Assembly (NCBI GenBank): GCA_964640085.1
Contig: CAZXFA010000031.1
Coordinates: 1-26,363, forward strand
DNA from: CAZXFA01 sp964640085
GTDB lineage: Bacteria; Actinomycetota; UBA4738; HRBIN12
Direction of reading: 5' to 3'
Length of the DNA stretch: 26,363 bases
The number at the start of each line of letters is the position of its first letter. Within the stretch, counting starts at the first letter, position 1. The position numbers and the translations under genes are program-made. The notes below the pieces were generated by a model. It saw nothing but the letters and a program-made list of their open reading frames with translations. It did not search any database and was not told the origin of the DNA. Below, in pieces: positions 6,571 to 14,481 of the stretch.

Positions 6571-7731
6571 ATGAACACCCTGCTCGCGGGGCCGGGGGGT
6601 GCCGCACGCGGGATCCGCGTGCTCGTCGTGGACGACAACGCAGGGTTCCGCGAATCCCTCCTGTCGCTCCTTGACGTCGGAGACCTCATGGTGATCGGCG
6701 AGGCGAGCTCCGGCCGGCAGGCGCTCGACCTGGTCCCCGACCTGGAGCCGGACGTCGTTCTGATGGACGTGCGGATGCCCGAGATGGATGGGATCGAGAC
6801 CACCCGCCTGATCAGGCAGCGGCACCCGCGGGTCTGCGTGGTCGCCCTCTCGGGTCACGAGGACCGGGAGATCGTCCGCGAGATGCTCGTAGCCGGGGCG
6901 TCCGGATACGTGTTGAAGGACTCCGACGGCGACGAAATCCTGAATGCGGTGATGCTCGCCGCGTCCGGGGGGGCGATCCTCTCTCCCGAGGTGACACCCT
7001 GCGTGATCGGGCAGCTCACCGAGGCGCTGGAACGCGAGCGCCGTCGCACCAAAGAGCTGGAGGCGGCCCAGGCCGCCCTCGTCGAACGCTCCGCGCGGCG
7101 CCACGAGCTGGTCGCGCGTCTCTCGCACGAGCTGCGGACCCCGGTGACGGTGATCCTGGGGGTCGCGCAGACGCTCGCGAAGGAGCATCTCACAGCGGAG
7201 CAGCAGGACGAGCTCCTCGTCCGACTCATCGCCCGAAGCAAGGATCTGGCCCGGCTGGTGGAGCGGTTCGAGCTGACGGTCGACGCGGCCCTGACCGAGC
7301 GGGTCGACGTCTCGGAGGTCGCCTGGCAGATAGCAGACCAGGAGCCGCGGATCACCGTCCAGGCCTCCCGCGATCTCCCCGACGCGCATGTGAACCGGGT
7401 GGTCGCGCTCCGGATCCTGGAGGAGCTGGTCGACAACGCGCTCCGCTTCTCCCCGGATGATGCCCCCGTCCAGATCCGTGTCGAGCCGGCTCCGACGCGA
7501 CTGGAGGTCCGGGTCCGCGATCGGGGGCAAGGGATCTCCGCTCGGGACGCCGAGCGGGTCTTCGGACCCCTCGAGCAGCTCGAAGACCTGAACGTCCGCG
7601 TCCATCAAGGAGCGGGGATGGGTCTGGCGCTGGCGCGGACCGCGGCACGGGCGATGGACGGCGACGTGGTCCTGGAGTCCTCTGGCCCCGAGGGCTCCAC
7701 GTTCCTGTGGACGATCGCGCTGGAGGAGTGA
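6571..7731 (+). CDS. Hybrid response regulator / sensor-like histidine kinase (REC-HisKA-HATPase)
   Basis: 386 residues, soluble, no membrane segment. The N-terminal receiver (about 15-130) has the acidic pair D21/D22, phospho-acceptor D66 in LMDVRMPEMDG, S94 and K116 in GYVLKDSDG, and is of the NarL-like sort. A charged linker, probably coiled (ERERRRTKELEAAQAA), leads to a HisKA H-box with H186 in SHELRTP. The ATP-binding domain has N289 (VDNALRFSP), the G1 box DRGQGIS (317-323) and the G2 box GAGMGLA (347-353). All catalytic residues are present, so the kinase should be active. The order receiver first, kinase second, with no periplasmic sensor, suggests that phosphorylation of the receiver by another kinase controls kinase output. 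No separate partner regulator lies in the window. The ATG at 6571 has no ribosome-binding site; an inverted repeat is just upstream. It ends 10 bp from the convergent rodA. Confidence 0.92.
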   Translation: MNTLLAGPGGAARGIRVLVVDDNAGFRESLLSLLDVGDLMVIGEASSGRQALDLVPDLEPDVVLMDVRMPEMDGIETTRLIRQRHPRVCVVALSGHEDREIVREMLVAGASGYVLKDSDGDEILNAVMLAASGGAILSPEVTPCVIGQLTEALERERRRTKELEAAQAALVERSARRHELVARLSHELRTPVTVILGVAQTLAKEHLTAEQQDELLVRLIARSKDLARLVERFELTVDAALTERVDVSEVAWQIADQEPRITVQASRDLPDAHVNRVVALRILEELVDNALRFSPDDAPVQIRVEPAPTRLEVRVRDRGQGISARDAERVFGPLEQLEDLNVRVHQGAGMGLALARTAARAMDGDVVLESSGPEGSTFLWTIALEE

Positions 7732-7741
7732 CCGCTCGCCG

Positions 7742-8878
7742 TCAGGTCAGGCGGCGCATGTGCACGCTCAGCAACAGCCCGACCGCGGCGCAGCTCATCA
7801 GCAGGGCGCTCCCCCCATAGGACACGAACGGGAGCGGGATCCCCGTGATCGGCATGATCCCCACCGTCATCCCGACGTTCACGAAGACCTGCAGCGCGAG
7901 CATCGAGGCGACCCCGGCGGCGAGGTACGTCCCGAAGGCGTCCTTCGACACCAGGGCGATCCGGAACGCACGCCACAACAGGATGCCGTACAAGCCGAGG
8001 AGGGTGATGGCGCCCAGGAACCCGAACTCCTCCCCCACGACGGTGAAGATGAAGTCGGTGTGCTGTTCGGGGACGAAGTCCAGGTTGGTCTGGGTCCCCT
8101 GGAGATAGCCGAGGCCAAGTACGCCGCCCGAGCCGATCGCGATCTCCGCCTGCGTGCGGTTGTAGCCGGTGCGCTGCGGGTCGTTCAGCGGATCCAGGAA
8201 ACTCGTCAGACGGGCGATCTGGTACTCCCTCACCAGCCCGACCTGGAACCCTGCGAAGATCAACACCAGGGCGGTGAGCGCCAGCACCCCAAGGTACCGA
8301 ACGCTCGTGCCCGCCACCACGAGCACCCCCACGAGGATCGCCGCGAACACGATGGACGTTCCCAAATCGGGCTGGAGGAAGACCAGCAGCCCCGGGAGCG
8401 CCGCCAGACCGGTCGCACGGAACACTTCCTGGAGCGTGAGCTCGCCCCGGATCTCCGACAGGAACGCAGCCAGCATCGCGATCACCGCGAGCTTGGCCAG
8501 CTCCGACGGAGCGAGCTGGAACCCGGCGAGCTCGAACCACCGCTGGGAGCCGCGCACCGAGGTGCCGACCGGCGTGCGAACCAGGATCAGCAGGACGAGC
8601 GTGCTCACGTAGATCAGCCCCGCGTAGACCTTGACCATCCGGTAGTCGAAGCTCGCCACGAGGAGCACCACGACCGCGCCCACCGCGAGGAACGTCACCT
8701 GCCGCTTCACGAACCGCGCGGGGTCCGCGTCGATCGCCGCGAGCGACCGGTGCGTGGCGGAGTAGATCGCGAACAACCCGATCACGACCAGGGCGATCGT
8801 CGCGAGCAGGAGTACCGGATCCAGATGGCGGATCGGGCGGCGTTCCGCAGGGTAAGCCTTCCCGGCCACCAGATCCAT
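7742..8878 (-). CDS. rodA: SEDS glycosyltransferase RodA
   Basis: 378 residues, multi-pass membrane protein. RodA polymerises lipid II into glycan strands in the elongasome, paired with the transpeptidase encoded just upstream. The hydrophobic segments fit the ten-helix SEDS fold. Visible signatures are SATHRS in the first loop, GSQRWFELAGFQLAPSELAK, FLQPDLGTS, GYNRTQAEIAIGSGG, FVPEQHTDFIFTVVGEE with the conserved acidic residues of the large loop, and the C-terminal GIPLPFVSYGGSA. RodA is chosen over FtsW because of the mre/mrdA operon context. The ATG at 8878 shares one base with the mrdA stop (TGATG) and has GAGGGGA upstream inside mrdA, so translation is coupled. Last gene of the operon, converging on the REC-kinase. 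Confidence 0.96.
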   Translation of the reverse strand: MDLVAGKAYPAERRPIRHLDPVLLLATIALVVIGLFAIYSATHRSLAAIDADPARFVKRQVTFLAVGAVVVLLVASFDYRMVKVYAGLIYVSTLVLLILVRTPVGTSVRGSQRWFELAGFQLAPSELAKLAVIAMLAAFLSEIRGELTLQEVFRATGLAALPGLLVFLQPDLGTSIVFAAILVGVLVVAGTSVRYLGVLALTALVLIFAGFQVGLVREYQIARLTSFLDPLNDPQRTGYNRTQAEIAIGSGGVLGLGYLQGTQTNLDFVPEQHTDFIFTVVGEEFGFLGAITLLGLYGILLWRAFRIALVSKDAFGTYLAAGVASMLALQVFVNVGMTVGIMPITGIPLPFVSYGGSALLMSCAAVGLLLSVHMRRLT

Positions 8879-10842
8879 CAGTCGGTCCCCTCGACGTCCA
8901 CGAACTGCGTGTACTCCAGGCCATAGATGCCCTCGATGATGCGGCGGGCGATCGGCGCGGCGGTCGTCGACCCGTGGCCGCCCTGCTCGACGAGCGCCAC
9001 CACGACGTGACGCTCCCCACCCGCCTCGGACATCGCCGCGAACCACGAGAAGTCCTGCTTGGGGTCGACCTCCGCGGTCCCCGTCTTCCCCGCCACCCAG
9101 ATGCTCTCGAACGGGAACCCGGCGAAGGCCCCGGCGGCGGTCCCATCGCGGACGGTCGCGGTGAGGGCCTCGCGGACGTACGTGAGGACCGCCGGGTCGG
9201 ACGGGAGCTTCCGGCCGCATCGGGAGCGGTATCGCCGGACCTGGCGGCCGTCGTGATCGACCACGCGGTCCAGGACGTGGGGGACGCAGATCCTGCCCCC
9301 GTTCTGGAGCGCGGCGTAGGCGGTAGCGAGCTGGAGCGGCGTGACCAGCGTGTCCCCCTGTCCGATCGTCATCAGCACGAAATCGCCGGGGAACCAGTCG
9401 CCGTCGGGGAACTTCTTCGGGTCGAACTCGTGGATCTCGCGTTTCCAGGTGGCGTCCGGCACCCGACCCTCCTCCTCGCCGGGCAGGTCGACGTTGGTGA
9501 GCGAGCCGAACCCGATGGCGCGGAGATCCCGTTGGAGCGGCTCCCGGGCCGGCTCGTCGTCGTTGCCCTCCACGCCGTCGGCCCACGGGGGCGGATAGAA
9601 GAGCTTCCAGTACTCGTAGCCCATCGGATAGAAGACCGTGTCGCACGACATCGACAAGGCGCGCGCGAGGCTCATGGACCCCAGATTCGCCGAGGTCCAG
9701 TTGTTGAACACGTACCGCACGGCGTCCGGGTTGTCCTCGTCATAGGGCGCGGTCCAGGACGGGGGGCACGGGTAGCCGCGGTCCAGGTTCACGATCCCGC
9801 GACGCAGCGCAGACAGCTCGATCCACGGCTTGTACGTGGAGCCGGGCGGGTACTGACCGGCGATCGCCCGGTTCAGGAGCGGGAAGTTGGACGCTGCCCC
9901 GAACCGGCTCTCGAACTCCTCGTTCGACATGCTGCGGGTGAAGGCCGTCGGGCTGAACCCCGGGACCGATGCCATCGCTTCGACCCCCCCGGTGTCCGGG
10001 TCCAGGACGACCACGGTGCCGGCGTTCGCGGCGAAGGTGCGGTTCGTGTTGGGATCGAACACCTCGCGCGCGTGCCGGATCCCCAACCGAAGGCTCTCCT
10101 CGGCGATCCGTTGGAGGCCGGCGTCGAGGGTGAGGACTAGATCGTTCCCGGGCTGCGGGTCCTGGCTGCCGATCTCGCCGAGGTTCTCGCCCTGAGAGTT
10201 CACGCGGTACTTCACGATGCCGTCGATCCCCACCAGGTCGTACTCGTAGATCGACTCGATCCCCGCCACGCCGACCAGATCGCCGGCCTCGTAGGTCGCG
10301 AAGGCGGGATCCTCGAGGCGCTCCTCGGAGATCTGCCCGAGGTAGCCCAGGACATGAGCCGCGAGCCCGCCGGACGGATAGTCGCGGACCGGGGTCGACA
10401 CGACCTCCACGCCGGGGAAGTCCGTGCGGTGCTCCATGATGTAGAAGGCGATCTTCCGGGGCACGTCGACCGCCACCGGGACGGGCGTGTAGGGGTAGTA
10501 ACGGGGACTGTCCAGGCGCGCGCCAAGCTCGGAGGCCGGGACCTCGAGCAGTTGCGACAAGCGGTACAGGACCTCCTCGGTCTGCCCCAGCGTCTCCTGA
10601 CGGTTGACGGTGACGACCAGGCTGGGGCGGTTCTGGACCAGGATCTCGCCTCCCGCGTCCAGGATCCGACCTCGTTCGGCAGGCACCCCGACCAGTCGGA
10701 CCGCGTTGTTCGCGGAACGCGCCCGGTACTCGTCGGCGGCCAGCACCTGGAGGAACCACAAGCGCGTGGTCAGGGCCGCGAACATCGCGAACACGAGCGC
10801 CGCCAGCACCTTCACCCTCAGCCCGATCCTGCCCTCGGTCAT
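8878..10842 (-). CDS. mrdA: Class B penicillin-binding protein PBP2 (elongation transpeptidase)
   Basis: 654 residues. It cross-links peptidoglycan during lateral wall growth, activating and working with RodA. One N-terminal membrane helix (about 8-28) anchors it. The dimerisation domain follows (PAERGRILDAGGEILVQN). The transpeptidase domain has S335-T-Y-K338 in PPGSTYKP, S399-C-D401 as the second motif (SxD, as in PBP2 of other bacteria), and K586-T-G in AGKTGTAEV. The start is ATG at 10842, 1 bp after the mreD stop (TGAGATG); the open frame extends further upstream but overlaps mreD and looks non-coding. mrdA follows mreD and is coupled to rodA, the classic elongasome arrangement. The protein is complete with all three active-site motifs. 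Confidence 0.96.
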   Translation of the reverse strand: MTEGRIGLRVKVLAALVFAMFAALTTRLWFLQVLAADEYRARSANNAVRLVGVPAERGRILDAGGEILVQNRPSLVVTVNRQETLGQTEEVLYRLSQLLEVPASELGARLDSPRYYPYTPVPVAVDVPRKIAFYIMEHRTDFPGVEVVSTPVRDYPSGGLAAHVLGYLGQISEERLEDPAFATYEAGDLVGVAGIESIYEYDLVGIDGIVKYRVNSQGENLGEIGSQDPQPGNDLVLTLDAGLQRIAEESLRLGIRHAREVFDPNTNRTFAANAGTVVVLDPDTGGVEAMASVPGFSPTAFTRSMSNEEFESRFGAASNFPLLNRAIAGQYPPGSTYKPWIELSALRRGIVNLDRGYPCPPSWTAPYDEDNPDAVRYVFNNWTSANLGSMSLARALSMSCDTVFYPMGYEYWKLFYPPPWADGVEGNDDEPAREPLQRDLRAIGFGSLTNVDLPGEEEGRVPDATWKREIHEFDPKKFPDGDWFPGDFVLMTIGQGDTLVTPLQLATAYAALQNGGRICVPHVLDRVVDHDGRQVRRYRSRCGRKLPSDPAVLTYVREALTATVRDGTAAGAFAGFPFESIWVAGKTGTAEVDPKQDFSWFAAMSEAGGERHVVVALVEQGGHGSTTAAPIARRIIEGIYGLEYTQFVDVEGTD

Positions 10843-10843
10843 C

Positions 10844-11350
10844 TCACCACCGGACGATCCGACGCGAGCGCGATCCCTCGGCCGCCCGTCGAAGCAGCGG
10901 GAAGACCAGGGGGGTGAGGATCGCGTTGTACAGGGCCGAGAGCGCCGCCACCCGGAGCAGGAAGGTCCACGACGTGTCGAGCTGCCCGAGCAGGAACGCG
11001 ACCACACGGCTGAAGAGCACGCCGAGGAACGTGCCGGCGGCGACCAGGACCACCGGGAGGACGGGCGATGGACTCACGATGTACTGCCTCACCAGCCCGA
11101 CCGCGTAGCCCAGCAACGTGAGGGTGAGGGCGGTGATCCCCTTCGGCTCGTTCATGAAGAAGTCCTGGGCCATACCCCCGACGAACCCGGCGACCGCCCC
11201 AGACGCCGGACCCTCCAGCACCCCGAACGATATCGCGAGCAGGTACATCAGCTCGGGGCGGGCGCCGAGCAGGGTGAGATCTGCGAACACGGTCGTCTGG
11301 AGCAGGAGCGCGGTCAGCACCACCGCCGAGAGCAGCAGGACACGACGCAC
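10844..11350 (-). CDS. mreD: Rod shape-determining protein MreD
   Basis: 168 residues with about five hydrophobic segments (from LLLSAVVLTALLLQTTVF to LYNAILTPLVFPLL), the usual MreD size and topology. MreD is a membrane component of the elongasome that binds MreC. A GARPELMYLLAISFGVLEG stretch and GGMAQDFF in the second loop fit the family. The start is GTG at 11350, 8 bp after the mreC stop; the stop is 1 bp from the mrdA ATG. The family is poorly conserved, so the call leans on hydropathy and operon position. Confidence 0.93.
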   Translation of the reverse strand: MRRVLLLSAVVLTALLLQTTVFADLTLLGARPELMYLLAISFGVLEGPASGAVAGFVGGMAQDFFMNEPKGITALTLTLLGYAVGLVRQYIVSPSPVLPVVLVAAGTFLGVLFSRVVAFLLGQLDTSWTFLLRVAALSALYNAILTPLVFPLLRRAAEGSRSRRIVRW

Positions 11351-11358
11351 CGGATCGG

Positions 11359-12216
11359 CTACCCCGAGGACCCACCGGACAGGACCACCAGGACCAGGTT
11401 CAGCGCGGAGAAGTCCACGGCCGGCCGCACGGTGATGTACTTCTCGAGCCCCGCGTCCTCGGGCAGGACCCGCGAGACCGTCCCCACCAGGACGTTGGGC
11501 GGGTAGAGGCTTCGCATCGCCCCAGCGATCCGATAACCGGCCGTCACGACCGTTTCATCCGGGAGCACCTCCACGGCGGGATCGACGAGTCCCATCCGCA
11601 GGTCGCCCTCGCCCCGCCCGGTGACCAGCCCAGCCGTCCCGGACACGTCGAGCCTCCCGGCCACGGCGGAGTCCGGATCGATGATGAGCTGGATCACCGA
11701 GGAACCTGGCGCCACGCGCACGACGTGGCCGACCAAGCCGGCGCTGGCGACCACCGGCATGTCGATCTCGATGCCATCCTCGGAGCCGCGATCGATCGTG
11801 ACGGCCCAGTCGAAGTTCGAGATCCCGTTCGCGATCACCTGCGCGGCGACCGTCTCGACCCTCGATCCCAGGCTCTGCTGAAGCCCGAGCAGACCCTCGA
11901 GTTCGGCCAGGCGCGCGAGGTCCGCCTTGGTGGTCGCGATCTCCTGTCGGAGCGCCGCCACCTCGTCCCGAAGCTCACCGTTCTCGCGTCGGATCGCGGG
12001 CAGGCGGACCAAAGTCGAGAAGAAGTTGCCGATCGGCCGGGTCACCTTGGAAACGGCCTCCTGCAGCGGGCTCACGATCGCCAGCGCGGCGTCCCCCGCG
12101 GCCGCGAGCGGACCCGCGTCACCCTGCCGGTAGTCGACCGTGATCGTGACCAGGGAGGTGGAAACCAGCACCACGACGAGCACCCGCGTGCTCCGTGCGC
12201 GGTTGCGCAGGGCCAT
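11359..12216 (-). CDS. mreC: Rod shape-determining protein MreC
   Basis: 285 residues. MreC is a bitopic membrane protein whose periplasmic part stimulates PBP2. A single membrane segment lies at about 11-28 (VLVVVLVSTSLVTITV). A coiled coil follows from roughly 70 to 110 (RRENGELRDEVAALRQEI). The C-terminal beta-barrel domain carries typical stretches: VIANGISNFDWAVTIDRGS, PVVASAGLVGHVV and RLDVSGTAGLVTGRG. The ATG at 12216 is preceded by GGAGGT, formed by the last codons of mreB (CGG AGG TAG), a strong ribosome-binding site made from its neighbour's 3' end. The gap to mreB is 6 bp. Confidence 0.97.
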   Translation of the reverse strand: MALRNRARSTRVLVVVLVSTSLVTITVDYRQGDAGPLAAAGDAALAIVSPLQEAVSKVTRPIGNFFSTLVRLPAIRRENGELRDEVAALRQEIATTKADLARLAELEGLLGLQQSLGSRVETVAAQVIANGISNFDWAVTIDRGSEDGIEIDMPVVASAGLVGHVVRVAPGSSVIQLIIDPDSAVAGRLDVSGTAGLVTGRGEGDLRMGLVDPAVEVLPDETVVTAGYRIAGAMRSLYPPNVLVGTVSRVLPEDAGLEKYITVRPAVDFSALNLVLVVLSGGSSG

Positions 12217-12222
12217 GGGGGC

Positions 12223-13311
12223 CTACCTCCGCGATGGGCTCACCAAGACCCGCTGGAGGACCTCGAACTCCTCCAGGCACTTCCCCGATCCGATGGCCAC
12301 CGAGGACAGCGGGTTCTCCGCGATGTGGACCGGCATCCCGGTCTCGTGGCGCAGGCGCTTGTCCAGACCCCGGAGGAGCGCACCACCGCCGGTGAGCACC
12401 ATGCCCTTGTGCATGATGTCGCCGGCGAGCTCGGGCGGGGTGCGATCGAGGGTCGCCTTGATCGAGTCGATGATCGCGGTGACCGGCTCCTCGATCGCCG
12501 TTCGGATCTCGCCGTCGGTAATCTGGATCGTCTTAGGGAGCCCAGAGACGAGATCCCGCCCCGGGATCTCCGCGATCAGCTCCTCCTGCATCGGATACAC
12601 GGAGGCGATGGCGAGCTTGATCGCCTCCGCGGTGCGCTCGCCCAACAGGAGGGAGTACTCCTTCTTGACGTGGCTGATGATCGCTTCGTCCAGCTCGTCG
12701 CCGCCGATCCGCAGCGACGTAGAGGTCACGATGCCCCCGAGCGAGATCACGGCGACCTCGGTGGTCCCGCCGCCCACGTCAACGATCATGTTCCCGCTGG
12801 GCTCGTGGATCGGCAGACGGGCGCCGATCGCAGCCGCCATCGGCTCCTCGATGATGTAGGCACGCCGGGCGCCGGCCGCGATCGTCGCCTCCTCGACCGC
12901 ACGCTGCTCGACGCCGGTGATGCCAGCCGGCACGCACACCACGATCCGCGGCTTGGCCAGCAAGCGCCGCTTATGCACCCGCTGGATGAAGTACCGCAGC
13001 ATCTTCTCCGTGACGTCGAAGTCCGCGATCACGCCATCTTTCAGGGGCCGGACCGCCTGGATGTGCGACGGCGTGCGACCGATCATGCGCTTGGCCTCGT
13101 TCCCCACGGCCAGGATCGCGCCGGTCAGCGTGTTGACCGCCACGACCGAGGGTTCGTTCAGGACGATGCCGTGCCGCCGGACGTAGACGAGCGTGTTGGC
13201 GGTCCCCAGGTCGACGGCCATGTCTTGACCCAGGAACCCGAAGATCCCTTCGCCGCCCGCGTTGCGACGACCCCGGGAAGCGGGAAGTTCGCGGTGAACC
13301 CTCTCGGCCAT
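12223..13311 (-). CDS. mreB: Rod shape-determining actin homologue MreB
   Basis: 362 residues. MreB filaments bind the membrane and guide elongasome movement. Actin-fold motifs are intact: phosphate-1 DLGTANT, GVIADFDVTE, VCVPAGITGVEQRA, phosphate-2 VDVGGGTTEVAVIS and the adenosine motif LTGGGALLRGLD. The usual N-terminal membrane-binding segment (GIFGFLGQDMAVD) is preceded here by about 21 extra residues (MAERVHRELPASRGRR and so on), basic and probably flexible. No other start codon falls between ATG 13311 and the methionine of MAVD, so the extension appears real. GGGAAC is just upstream of the ATG. First gene of the five-gene elongasome operon, divergent from the fab cluster. Confidence 0.97.
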   Translation of the reverse strand: MAERVHRELPASRGRRNAGGEGIFGFLGQDMAVDLGTANTLVYVRRHGIVLNEPSVVAVNTLTGAILAVGNEAKRMIGRTPSHIQAVRPLKDGVIADFDVTEKMLRYFIQRVHKRRLLAKPRIVVCVPAGITGVEQRAVEEATIAAGARRAYIIEEPMAAAIGARLPIHEPSGNMIVDVGGGTTEVAVISLGGIVTSTSLRIGGDELDEAIISHVKKEYSLLLGERTAEAIKLAIASVYPMQEELIAEIPGRDLVSGLPKTIQITDGEIRTAIEEPVTAIIDSIKATLDRTPPELAGDIMHKGMVLTGGGALLRGLDKRLRHETGMPVHIAENPLSSVAIGSGKCLEEFEVLQRVLVSPSRR

Positions 13312-13323
13312 GAGTTCCCGGCC

Positions 13324-13352
13324 TTTCTACAGGACCCTCCAGAGGCTGGCAA
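13324..13352 (-). promoter_or_regulatory. Candidate promoter of the mreBCD-mrdA-rodA operon
   Basis: The minus strand reads TTGCCA (13347-13352), a 17-bp spacer and TAGAAA (13324-13329): five of six and four of six matches to consensus at ideal spacing. Transcription would begin around 13317, leaving about six untranslated bases before the mreB ATG, a near-leaderless message. Confidence 0.45.
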
Positions 13353-13441
13353 CCCTCGATGCGCGGTCGAGGCAACCTAAGGGTTGACATGCCCCCTGAC
13401 CTGCACTTCCGTTCGGTCTTCAGTTGCGCAGTAGGGTTCGA

Positions 13442-13459
13442 CGACGTACCGGCACGTCG
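13442..13459. promoter_or_regulatory. Inverted repeat CGACGT-N6-ACGTCG upstream of fabD, possible operator
   Basis: Perfect 6-bp arms around ACCGGC, ending 28 bp before the fabD ATG. A weak -10-like TAGGGT lies at 13432-13437, so the repeat would overlap the start of transcription, a repressor-type position. Fatty acid operons are commonly controlled by such dimeric regulators; none can be named here. Confidence 0.38.
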
Positions 13460-13487
13460 GACCGACGATGCTCGAGGGCGGGTCGAG

Positions 13488-14405
13488 ATGGACGCGGCGA
13501 TCGTCTTCCCAGGTCAAGGTTCACAGTTCGAGCGGATGGCCGACCCCTGGGTCGAGCATCCCGTCGGGCGAGCGGTGCTCGAGAGGGCATCGGAGGCCCT
13601 CGGGCGCGACGTCGTGGCCGGGAGCCGCGACTCGCAGGCGCTCTCCACGACCGCGTTCGTGCAGCCCGCGCTCCTCGCGTGCGATCTGGCCGCGTTCCGC
13701 GTGCTCGAGGCGGAGGGCCTCGCCGTCGTGGGCGCCGCCGGGCACTCAGTCGGCGAGCTCGCGGCGCTCGTCGCCGCGGGGGTCCTGGAGATGGCGGCGG
13801 CATCACGCATCGTGGAGGTCCGGGGACGGGTGATGGAAGATGCCGGACGGCGGCGGCCCGGAACGATGTCGGCGCTCCTCGGCGTTGGGACGGCGGAGGC
13901 GAGCGCCCTCTGCGACGAGGCCCGCGGCGAGGACGTCCTGCTGGTCGCCAACGAGAACTCCGCTCAGCAGGTGGTCATCAGCGGCGGCGTCGAGGCGATC
14001 GAGCGCGCGGAGGCCCTCGCCGCGGACCGACGGATCCGGGCCGTGCGCCTGAAGGTGGCCGGGGCGTTCCACTCGCCGCTGATGGAGCCGGCCGTGGCGC
14101 CCCTCGCGGCCGCGATCGACGCGGAGACGTTCGAGGCCCCCCGGTTCCCGGTCGCCGCCAACGTGACCGGGGAGCTCGTGGCCGATCCCGAGGAGCTCAG
14201 AGGGCTCCTCAAGGCACACGTGACCTCCCCGGTCCGCTGGGAACGGTGCGCGAACGCGCTGCTCGGGACAGGCGCGGAGGTGGTCGTGGAGGCCGGACCG
14301 GGGGACGTCCTCACCAGGCTCGCCAAGCGCGCGACCCCCGGGGCCCGGGTCGTCGCCGTCGGGACGCCGGAGGCCGCCGCGGCCGTCGCGGCGGAGCTGC
14401 GATGA
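13488..14405 (+). CDS. fabD: Malonyl-CoA:ACP transacylase FabD
   Basis: 305 residues. FabD moves malonyl from CoA to ACP, supplying the extender for FAS II. Motifs: GQGSQ near the N-terminus, the nucleophile S87 in GHSVGE, the substrate-binding R of the following helix, and the catalytic H195 in GAFHSPLM. The ATG at 13488 has GAGGGCGGG upstream; the open frame upstream to 13359 has no MAT homology and is not used. First gene of fabD-fabH-fabG-acpP-fabF, divergent from mreB across a 176-bp gap that holds promoter signals for both. 76 bp separate it from fabH. Confidence 0.96.
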   Translation: MDAAIVFPGQGSQFERMADPWVEHPVGRAVLERASEALGRDVVAGSRDSQALSTTAFVQPALLACDLAAFRVLEAEGLAVVGAAGHSVGELAALVAAGVLEMAAASRIVEVRGRVMEDAGRRRPGTMSALLGVGTAEASALCDEARGEDVLLVANENSAQQVVISGGVEAIERAEALAADRRIRAVRLKVAGAFHSPLMEPAVAPLAAAIDAETFEAPRFPVAANVTGELVADPEELRGLLKAHVTSPVRWERCANALLGTGAEVVVEAGPGDVLTRLAKRATPGARVVAVGTPEAAAAVAAELR

Positions 14406-14481
14406 ATCGTCGCGGCGGAGGCGCCCGGACGATATCCTCGTCCACCACTGGGGGCGGCGCCGGTCGCCCGGGAGGGGATCG

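Noticed and set aside
3656..6574. Long plus-strand open frame (972 codons) opposite RNase E
   Set aside because: It is antisense to a clear RNase E/G, rich in Arg/His/Asp/Pro as expected of high-GC shadow frames, and runs through the N block.
5887..7608. 573-codon minus-strand open frame across the REC-kinase and RNase E leader
   Set aside because: The plus-strand REC-kinase explains this DNA with full catalytic motifs; this frame has none and ends inside RNase E.
13384..13389. Perfect TTGACA as -35 box for fabD
   Set aside because: No -10-like hexamer lies 16-19 bp downstream (TTCCGT at 17), so I did not call a promoter from it.
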